Assembly (NCBI RefSeq): GCF_021869535.1
Contig: NW_026262734.1
Span: 115,273,588 to 115,337,587, forward strand
DNA length: 64,000 nucleotides
Direction: 5' to 3'
From: Mytilus californianus
Lineage: Eukaryota; Mollusca; Bivalvia; Mytilida; Mytilidae
Position numbers and translations under genes: made by a program. Within the stretch, counting starts at the first letter, position 1. The number at the start of each line of letters is the position of its first letter. Below, piece by piece: positions 50,001 through 61,600 of the stretch. The notes under the pieces were generated by a model that worked only from the letters and a program-made list of their open reading frames with translations, was not told the origin of the DNA and did not search any database.

Positions 50001-53000
50001 CTACAAAATTATTTATTTGATTTAAAAAACGAATTTTGATCACAATATTGTAAATTAATGTATAAAATTAAAATCTCCGTGGTCATGCCTATGATGGTTA
50101 TATAAACAATACAGATTAAATATATATACATGTATTTGTAAATAAAGTACGCTTGTAATGCAAATTTATCCGCGATCTGCCTATCTATAAATTAAAAACG
50201 ATATTGGTTACAATGCTATTATTATCGGTTTTAACATGTATCGTAAATCTTATAAACTTGGTTTTCAGATAAAATCGACAAACAATGCCAAAAATGAATA
50301 CATCAGGATGACTGGTACATGTACAACATGTACAACAAAATTATTTTAAGCATCAACCAAAACTGACCATATTTGCACTTCTTCACAATCTGTTAATTTA
50401 TATAGGGTTAAAAAATTTGGAAATATTTTTGCCCTCCTTTTATTAAAAATATTGTCTCGCTACAAAATTTCAGTAATTTTGATACCTCAGGCTGACTCAT
50501 ATAACAAAATTATTTAACTCATCAACCAAAACTGACCATAATATTTTCACTTTATTATATAGATCTATATAGCCGCATAGTAAATCAGCAATATTTTGAT
50601 GTCAGGGTGGATTGTATAATACAAATGACAGCAACATTGCAAAACAACATGTACAATGACAAACATTTGTCCCCATCAATCTAGATTGCCAACATGTCCT
50701 CTTTTTATTCAATATATTGTCTCGCAACAAAATTTCAGTAGTTTTGATACCTCAGGTTGACTCGTATAACAAAATTATTTTAACGCATCTACAAAAACTG
50801 ACCATATTTGCACTTTATTATGTATATCTATAAAGCCACATAGTAAATCAGCAATATCTTGTTGTCAGGATGGATTGTATAACACAAATGACAGCAACAG
50901 TGCAATACAATGACAACAAAAATTTTTCCTGATCAATCTAGATAGCCAGCATGACCTCTTTTATTCAAAATATTGTCTCGCAAGAAAATTTCAGTAGTTT
51001 TGAAACCTCAGGCTGACTCGTATAACAAAATTATTTTAAAGCATCAACTAAAACTGACCATATTTGCACTTTATCATGTAAATCTATATAGCCGCATAGT
51101 AAATCAGCAATATTTTGATGTCAGAATGGATTGTATAATACAAATGACAGCAACATTGCAACACAATGACGACAAAAAATATACCCATCAATTTAGATAG
51201 CCAGCATGTCCTCTTGTTAATTAAAATATGGTCTCGCAACAATTTTTCAGTAATTTTGATACCTAAGGCTGACCAGTATAACAAAATTATTAAAAAACAT
51301 CAACAAAAACTGACCATATTTGCACTTTATTATGTATATCTATATAGCCGCATAGTAAATCAGCAATATTTTGATGTCAGGATGGATTGTATAATACAAA
51401 TGACAGCAACATTGCAATACAATGGCAACAAAAATTTGTCCCCATCAATCTAGATAGCCAGCATGTCCTCTTTTTATTCAAAATATTGTCTCGTAAGAAA
51501 ATGTCAGTAGTTTTGATACTTCAGGCTAACTTGTATAACAAAATTATTTTAAAGCATCAACCAAAACTGACCATATTTGCACTTTTAATATTATGTATAT
51601 CTATATAGCCACATAGTAAAGCAGCTATATTTTATTGTCAGAATGGATTGTATAATACAAATGACAGCAACATTGCAACACAATAACATCAAAAATTATC
51701 CCCATCAATTTAGATTGCCAGCATGTCCTCTTTTTATTCAAAATATTGTCTCGCAACAAAATTTCAGTAATTTTGATACCTAAGGCTGACTAGTATAACA
51801 AAATTATTTGAACGCATCAACAAAAACTGACCATATTTGCACATTATTATGTATATCTATATAGCCACATAGTAAATCAGCAATATTTTGATGTCAGGAT
51901 GGATTGTATAATACAAATGACAGCAACATTGCAACACAATGACATCAAAAATTATCCCCATCAATTTAGATTGCCAGCATGTCCTCTTTTTATTCAAAAT
52001 ATTGTCTCGCAACAAAATTTCAGTAATTTTGATACCTAAGGCTGACTAGTATAACAAAATTATTTGAACGCATCAACAAAAACTGACCATATTTGCACAT
52101 TATTATGTATATCTATATAGCCACATAGTAAATCAGCAATATTTTGATGTCAGGATGGATTGTATAATACAAATGACAGCAACATTGCAATACAATGACA
52201 ACAAAAATGTATTCCCATCAATCTAGATAGCCAGGATGTCCTCTTTTTATTCAAAATATTGTCACGCAACAAAATTTCAGTAGTTTTGTTACCTCAGGCT
52301 GACTCGTATAACAAAATTATTTAAACAAATCAACCAAAACTGACCATATTTGCATTTTATTATGTAAATCTATATAGCCGCATAGTAAATCAGCAATATT
52401 TTGTTGTCAGAATGGATTGCATAATACAAATGACAGCAACATTGCAACACAATGACAACAAAAATTTGTCCCCATCAATCTAGATTGCCAGCATGTCCTC
52501 TTTTTATTCAAAATATTGTGTCGCAAGAAAATTTCAGTAGTTTTGATACCTCAGGCTGACTCATATAACAAAACTATTTTAAAGTATCAACCAAAACTGA
52601 CCATATTTGCACTTTATTATGTAAATCTATATAGCCGCATAGTAAATCAGCAATATTTTGATGTCAGGATGGATTGTATAATACAAATGACAGTAACATT
52701 GCAATACAATGACAACAAAAATTTGTCCCCATCAATCTAGATAGCCAGCATGTCCTCTTTTTATTCAAAATATTGTCTCAAGAAAATTTCAGTAGTTTTG
52801 ATACCTCAGGCTGACTTGTATAACAAAATTATTTTAAAGCATCAACCAAAACTGACCATATTTGCACTTTTAATATTATGTATATCTATATAGCCACATA
52901 GTAAAGCAGCTATATTTTATTGTCAGAATGGATTGTATAATACAAATGACAGCAATATTGCAACACAATGACAACAAAAATTATCCCCATCAATTTAGAT

Positions 53001-55646
53001 TGCCAGCATGTCCTCTTTTTATTCAAAATATTGTCTCGCAACAAAATTTCAGTAATTTTAATACCTAAGGCTGACTAGTATAACAAAATTATTTAAACGC
53101 ATCAACAAAAACTGACCATATTTGCACATTATTATGTATATCTATATAGCCACATAGTAAATCAGCAATATTTTGATGTCAGGATGGATTGTATAATACA
53201 AATGACAGCAACATTGCAATACAATGACAACAACAATTTGTTCCCATCAATCTAGATAGCCAGCATGTCCTCTTTTTATTCAAAATATTGTCTCGCAACA
53301 AAATTTCAGTAGTTTTGATGCCTCAGGCTGACTCGTATAACAAAATTATTTAAACAAATCAACCAAAACTGACCATATTTGCACTTTATTATGTAAATCT
53401 ATATAGCCGCATAGTAAACAACAATATTTTGATGTCAGAATGGATTGCATTATACAAATTAAATGACAGCAACATTGCAACACAATGACAACAAAAATTT
53501 GTCCCCATCAATCGACATGTAGATAGCCAGCATGTCCTCTTTTTATTCGAAATATTGTCTTGCATGAAAATTTTAGTAGTTTTGATACCTCAGGCTGACT
53601 TGTATAACAAAATTATTTTAAAGCATCAGCCAAAACTGATCGTATTAGCACTTTATTATGTCATGTATGTAAATCTATATAGCCGCATAGTGAATCAGCA
53701 TATAGCCGCAAAGTAAATCAGCAATATTTTGATGTGAGGATGGATTGTATAATACAAATGACAGCAACATTGCAATACAATGACAACAAAAATTTGTCCC
53801 CATCAATCTAGATAGCCAGCATGCCCTCTTTTTATTAAAAATATTGTCTCGCAAGAAAATTTCAGTAGTTTTGATACCTCAGGCTGACTCGTATAACAAA
53901 ACTATTTTAAAGTATCAAACAAAACTGACCATATTTGCACTTTATTATGTAAATCTATATAGCGGCAGCCGCATAGTAAATCAGCAATATTTTGATGTCA
54001 GGATGGATTGTATAATACAAATGACAGCAACATTGCAATACAATGATAACAAAATCTTGTCCGCTTTAATTTAGAGTGCCAGCATTTCATCTCTGTATTC
54101 GTTATATAAAACTGCCACTAAAGTCAGTATCAGTATCTGTATTTCCCACTTCCATGACTTCTGAATATGGACGGGTACATCACAGATTCCTTTTGGGCTA
54201 TTGTGTGATGGGTTGGTCTGCGCATAAATTAGTCGTGCTTGCTGAGGTGTGATGATTTAAACTCAGTAGTTCAGGATGGTTTGTATAATAAAACTATTCC
54301 ACCTCATCATCCAACAGTGTGACTGACATGACAGATTTCATTTGTACTTTATAATGAAAAGTATGAGAAGTTCTCTTCTAGGAAAAGTATACTGTTAGTA
54401 TATTATGTCGGTTGGTTGATTTTGTTGGTGGCTAAATATCAAGTGGCAAATATTTCATTCCGTTTCACATAAGTATATTTTTTCGGACGTTCAAGATATC
54501 ATTTATAATCCGTAAAGACAAATCTAACGAAATTGACGAGATTGTTCATAATTATACAACACCTTATGTGCAATAACACTGTACAATTTTCCTTTGAACA
54601 TTTTTTGGAAAACAGAATCGTAAATCCAAGGCAAACATAGGTGAATGACGATAAGATATTTATAAAGAGACTGTCAAAAGTGGGGAACGAAGCAACTTTA
54701 AAAATGATGTTGATAACCCGTGATATAAAAATACTGTTCCGATGCGTGGATAACCTTTCTATCCGCCTTCTAGTTTAAATAAAATCCTTTCTTTTATGAT
54801 AACTGCATGTGATCACAAGTGTGTAATTTTAAAGCCATTGTTTAATGTAAATAAGAATATGAAAAAAAAAGATTTTTTAATATGTGTATATTAAATATAT
54901 ATGACATAGAGTCTAACGAGTAAAGTAATTTGCTTTACTGGGAAAAAAGAACAATAGGATTATTATTATTGTTTATGTTTACAATCCGAAAAATTAAAAT
55001 AAAATGAACTTCGGTTTCAACCAATGAAACGTCGTACACTATTCATTCACACCATTCCCAATCGCACGTTACACAATCACACCATTCCTCATACACCATT
55101 ACACCATTCCCCTTACACCATACACCATAGCACCATACACCTTCTACCATTGCACCATATGCCATACACCATTACACCATACACGTTATTTTGGGAAGTT
55201 TACACCATCCAAGGGCTGTATCTATCATTATTGTTGAACAACCAAACCTATCTAAGAGTATTTCATTTTTATAGGGCTTTTCATTCGGTGTCAACAAACC
55301 TATTTAAAAGAACTATACACCCCAGTACAATGACCATTTATAATAAACTGTATTATAAATAACGCTGACTTGTACTGGTAAGTTGGTAGCTGTACGGTTA
55401 AAAGCTTGGTGCAGTATGCTTGGCGAAAATAAATCAGAGCGTACCTTATTCAGAAGGAAATCGCATTAACTCCAAAAGGAGCCAGAACGGTTGCGTTTAC
55501 AAGCTCAGTCAGAATGTCTCAATCGGTAATCGGTAAAATTACAGATCAAACCATCAACCTGATATATAAGGATCTAATACAAAATAAAAATATAATTTTG
55601 AATCTTTGGTTTTCTTTTTTGTGCTGTTTTCTCTTGTTTATGCGTG

Positions 55647-55699
<53 letters not shown>

Positions 55700-58600
55700 T
55701 AAATAAAAGAGGTGGGAAAAGAGCAATCAATAGTACATTTATTGAAAACTATCGAACTGATGATAACTGATTAAGTTGATTTAATCGGGTCATATTAGTG
55801 CAAAAAAGATATTTGTGTTCTTACTATGTTGAAATTAACTTATTTGATAAAAATGGTCATTTAACACATGTTTGTTTTTTTTAACAAAAACGATATGAAC
55901 CAATGCTTCACCCACAAAAGTAGTTCATACACATGAGTATCTATATAAAAGTGAGGCGAAAGATACCAAAGGGACATTCAAACTCATACATTTTGATAAG
56001 TAATACAAGCCCTGGAATATTGTATCAATTGGGAGATATAAACTCCGTATGCAGACCTGCTGGAACGTTGCTACATAGGAATAGAAAGATCACAATTAAT
56101 ACATTCTAAATATGAACAATTTATTCAGGTAGAGATTAATTTTATGGTAAGATGAGGCTATTTCGTCAGTTTTCTACTTTTATGAACATGGAGAATGTTA
56201 TTTTGATTTTGTTGATTTCAAAAGGACAACATTTGCATGATCGAACCTTCTCCTTTGCAAACATGATTTATGCATGAGCAAGTTTACGTAAAATTATTTC
56301 TAGAAAAATGCATTAGAAAACTGTTATATTGTCGGTGATGAATAAAAGCTGGATGTTTGCAATACCAGCTGTAAAAATAGGTAGGATAGTATGCCTGCAC
56401 TTAAAACTATGGATGAATAGTTACCTACCTGGACAGTTTAATTCACACTGTATTTCTGACTCCTTAAAAACAAGGAGAAATCATTGAGATTGTGCAAGTT
56501 AATAAATTGACGATGAAAAGTAAAAACAAATCTTGAAAAAGGCGACACGTTCATTTAGACCATATATGATTAAAACTGTTTGCAAATATTTTCGAGATAT
56601 TGGGCTTTCTGTTCATAAAATCTGTGCATTTTAAAAGATTGAATAAATAATGCGTACGTTTCAAACCAAAAGTTGTAGGAACAGTTTTAAAAACCAGGGA
56701 TGGAGTAATCATAATCTGTAATCGTAACGGATAGTAATTGAGTATTTTTTTTTCCAGTGATTGACAGTAATCTGTAATCAAAGACATGTTTGATTAAATA
56801 TAATCTTAATTCAATCGATTACAGCCAAACATATGATATAATCATCGATTATTTTTCGATACAATTCGATAACTTTAGTAAAATAGTTTGATGAAATACA
56901 ACATAATTTAAATGAAAATGTATATGTATTTATCACTTTATAGTACAGATAAAATATTCATTTCAAAAAGAGTTTATCAGATGCCTTATTTCTATATATT
57001 GTCTCTTGCTGCATTATGATCAACCAGATCTCCTACCAAATTTTACTGTACATCCAGCTTTCGAAACACATGACTGTACTTGATCATCTATAATTTAAGA
57101 CCTTTTATTTCCAAATAAGAAACAATATTTAAAGTAATAAAATATCCCCATTTTAAGTTCTGTACTACATTGAAGTAATAAGCTTATTTGTATTCAAATT
57201 CCTTAAAGCATAATTTTCAATTACAAATGGAATGTTAGCTTAAAATAGATAAATAGTCGATTCGTCATAATGTTATGATACAAATAACTATCTGCAGCAT
57301 TACATGTAATATATGTAGCTTAATTTCAGTATAACATTTGTTATTTGTAACTGAATCTTCAGCATGACATGTAGTATATGAGATAAATCGTCAGGATTAA
57401 ATTCATTACGTGTAGCTTAATCTTCAGTATAACATGTATTATGTGTATCAAGAACGCCTTAAACAAATCACTTGGCTTTAGTACAAAATAAATAGGTTAG
57501 ATTTTCCTTATTCATCATTTATGTAACAGATATAGAATGCACTAAGAGTAGTTAATAGAAATATTTAATTACCTTTTCTGTTATCCAACGAGACAGCACA
57601 AACTGTTCGTGTTCTATTCCATGTTTTGGACATATCCAACTCTCATCGATGTTGTTTAATTCCTCAATGGATAGCACACATGGATCTTCAACAGCACTGC
57701 AGCAAATGTTCAGTTGAAAAGACCTTGCGTTAACATCACACTTCTCACTGCTGGTTTGAATATAAAGATGGCTGATGTTCTGAATGGCAGATTTCAAACA
57801 TTCACAGATACTTGAAACCAGGTCTTTCATTATAAGAATTTTCTTTCTAGCATGAACAAGACGGACAAAAATCCTTTCATCCTCGCATAGAATATGGATA
57901 TCTAATGACGGATCAATCGTAAATACTGCAGATCTATGGAAAAGCATGTCATCGTTTGTCTCGCCGTATTTCTTCACATCAAAAATACTGAGGCAGTAAG
58001 TGATAAACCTGAATGATAAAGCCGGAGGTATTATTGCAGCATTTGAATTGAATGATATTGCAATGTTTCTTTCACTGAAGGATGGAGACTGAAGGTACCC
58101 AGTATCATCTTTAGCCTGGACCATGCTTGCTACATAGTAAAAGTCAGCCGGTATTCGATTGTGATTAGGATCATATCTCTTTGGTTCGACTAGTATATCA
58201 AGGTGAGTCATCACTGCTAATAAGTAGTCCTTGCGTTTTTCAAACATGCGATATTTCCTTTTTCTCCAAAGTTCTTCTATTGCAAATTTGGAGATGACTC
58301 CTTTCTGGCTCATCAGATTCCACAAATCCTCTTTTAATTTTTCGCCTTTACAGAAACTTTTATCGGTGATTATTGATTTAAAAGCATCAATGAGATACGT
58401 TGGCAAAAGTGTAACATGTTGATCCAACCCAGGTTCATCAAAGTATAGAATTTTGCCAATAGCATGATTGAATTTCAGGAAAACCTTGAGTTCAGCATCT
58501 GTCAATGGTCTTATAGGATGCTGAGTGTTAATCTTTCTCAAATCGTCAAATGTTATTACATTTATATCATTTCGGATAAGATTTTCGAATTCTAATTCTA

Positions 58601-61600
58601 GAGGGATAAAGCATTTTGGTAAGTTCTGCCCCCATGTTGGTTGGAGCTTGGACTCTCGTATAATACTTGTTTTGATCTTTGCCATTTCTGGGTCATTTTT
58701 GTTTTTAGCATTTACGAAGATTCTGTCTTCAATAACCAAATGTGACATCAGAGGGGATCCCTGAAACATGCTATTTACATCTTCGAATAGTTGTCTTCTC
58801 GTTGTTTCAACTTCACTCTTAAAGAATGATACATTGTATCAAATCATTTCCGTTTGAAATTAAAACTAAACGTAACATTAGGAATTTAAAATCAATCATT
58901 TGTATCTTAAATTCTTACGTTTCTGTCAGTAAAAGGTATAAAACGTGCATATATTTAAATATCAATAAAAGAGCAGCATCACCTTTATTCACATAATAAA
59001 CACATATCTACCTATCAGTAAATTAAATTAAAAGACAATGACGCTATATATGATTAACCCAACAAGGAAAATGAATCAAATCAGTGAGATAAAAACCGCA
59101 TTCACTTTCATTGCATAAACTAAAGTTGTGTATACTTACATGTTTAATCTTGTCTTTATGAGTAAAAACGATCATAATCTTGGGAAATCCATGCTTGCTG
59201 CCCTTGCAGTATGTCACAATTGTATTTATCCAGAACCGCAGGTAATCTGTAAACAAGGACGTTTAAAATAATTATGAAAGATAGGTATTTTCATTCTTTA
59301 GGGAAAATTGCATTTTTGTTTGTATTTCTCAGCTCGAAATAAAACAATTTGGCAATAATCATAACAAATAATACATGTGTTCATTGAAATTATAATTTTT
59401 CAGCTTCAACTGTCACTTCCAATGTAAAACCCATTAGTTGAGTATCAAGATACAACAACATGACAACATAAAATGACAATTAGAAAAAGAAGCAATTAAA
59501 TGTGCAAACAATACTCGAAGGGAACAAAACGTTTAATGACATGAATGCCATAGTCTTCCTTATATACATTTCCTTCATTCTTATCGTCACATTCTTTTAG
59601 TGATCTTTGACAAAGATATGTCAAAGGTCACTAAAAATAACTAATATGGCTGGGGTTTGCAACATTATGTAAATGTACACTTTCAGCCAGTTAAATGTTG
59701 AACTGAAAGTTGTGTACAAACGTATACACTACAATAAATTCATTAATAAACAGACATATCGCTTGTAGTCAGTTAAGATCTATTCAGTCTATATTCAGGC
59801 TTGATCAGTTTTTGTTATTAATCTTCACTTCATACTGTTCAGATGATGTTAAGATCAATCTATCGTTAACGGCTAAACTTCTTTTAAATGTGCAAAATTG
59901 GACTGTGCATACAAATTTAAAAATGTTATGATACTTATGCTTTCTCATTTTAAAGAAACTTATATTTATACATTACTTGCAAATAATGGTATACATGTAC
60001 TCGATGTGGTACAGTATGAATGCCAATGAGACAACTATTTCCAAATGATTTGGAAGTAACAAATTAAAGGCAACCATACAGTCTTCAATAATAAACAAAA
60101 CCAATAATGGATAGTCGGCTATAACAGGCTAGATGATGGTTTCTATTAAAAAGTGGTCTCAATGGCGATCTAACAACAGCTTCTGATGTTATAAGGCATT
60201 GACAGCTGTCAATTTTCTGTAGCAGAGAGAATGTTGACGTATTACATGTCTTTCTATTGATAGAGTTGTTGGACTTCTGTGTTAATGATACATTCATACA
60301 TCTCCCTGTATTCCTACTAACTGTATAAGTTGGCTGTTGATCAAGAGTCAGACGGAAATTCTTTTTGTCTTTATTTTGAAAAGGGTAGTTTTGGATGAGG
60401 TTGTTCATATGTACAGTGAAAAAACTCCTACAAATGTCTTCTATAATACTGGTGAATCAGTTAATACTTGAGCGAATTTATTGTTTTTCCCTTGACATGG
60501 TGTTATTTTTCAACCAAAGAGATCATGCTGTATATATTGAAAGCTGCCCCAAGAAACTCTCATGATTAGTCTGAATTGAAGAAAAAAAAATCCTTTGTTT
60601 GGTTGATAACATATTTGAAAAACTCCTTAGGGTTGCATAATTATTCGTTCGTTTGAAATTAAAAAAAATATTTGTATATGTTGTACATGTTGTAGTATAC
60701 CTTTGAATGTGCATTACGTATAGATACATACTTCGCAGTGTTTAATCTTTAGGAAAAAAATATATTTCTCTTCTGGTTATTTGTACAAACTGTTTACCTC
60801 TCGCTGTTTTCCGTCCACTTCTTCCTGGCAGATATTGATCAAATTGACAAGGGTCATCAAGGGTCCTACTACCATCCAGTACAATCAAATATATAGCTCG
60901 ATAGGACAGGAAACTTTGGTGCGTGGAGTAAAATATATCTTGACCCCCAAAGTCCCATATTATTACCGGAGCTACATGTCTTCGGTGCAATTTTTTCTTT
61001 CCTACCCTTAGAGACTGCTTTAAGATGTGTTCTTGTGTAACTGATACCTTTATTTCTTTCACTTCTTTGGAAACTCCGAAGAATCTTTTAAGTTTTGTAA
61101 TAAATCTAGGGTTAGTAACAGATTCTACAGAATGTGTCAACCCAGTCGTTGCTTGCTCTGTTACAGATGACTTTGACAATGGTTCCGTTTGTTTTTGAAC
61201 GAGTGAATCGTTCATAGAAAAACTGCTTTGCTTTTTACCACCAGAAACCAATGGCGATCCATGATTTGGCTTATTTTCTTTTGATTCATCTTCTGTTGCA
61301 GCATTTACCTTAGTTTGGTGAACTGTCATCGGTATAGCATCCATGACGTCTTCCAATCGGGTGTCTTCATGGGAATAATTCAATTGATCATCTGAACATT
61401 CTAGATTACTTGCCATTGCCTTGTTGTTGTGAAGATCTCTGTGTTGACTATCTATATCAGACAAAATATTTATCGGTATGTCGTATTGCAACATTTCGTT
61501 TTGCTTTTCTTCAGTAAAAATGAAATTTGGCATTGGTCTGTCATCTTTATTATATCCTTCTTGTTCATGTAAACATAACGGTTCATTTTGAAATTTATCT

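Larger units (their letters stand above)
49785..55222. mobile_element. 5.4-kb composite with 31-bp inverted ends and internal satellite
   Basis: Left end 49785-49815 and right end 55192-55222 are inverted copies of GATACAG(C/T)CCTTGGATGG plus TGTAAACTTCCCA, with one mismatch in 31 bp. An ACACCATTACACCAT minisatellite lies just inside both ends (49817-49945, 55035-55190) in the same direction. TA occurs outside CAG at each end, so a TA target duplication is possible. No transposase is seen. Confidence 0.65.
49054..56428 (-). other. Intron between the linker microexon and the first death-domain exon (~7.4 kb)
   Basis: Filled by the 5.4-kb composite element, repeat C, repeat D and a GT microsatellite. 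No exon is supported. Confidence 0.6.

Noticed and set aside
50973..54074. Repeated 66-96-residue ORFs (SRKKISVVLIPQADSYNK type)
   Set aside because: They recur once per satellite unit and are by-products of the 257-bp repeat.
55514..55702. ORF ending in (CV)n and YVYV
   Set aside because: Created by the GT microsatellite.
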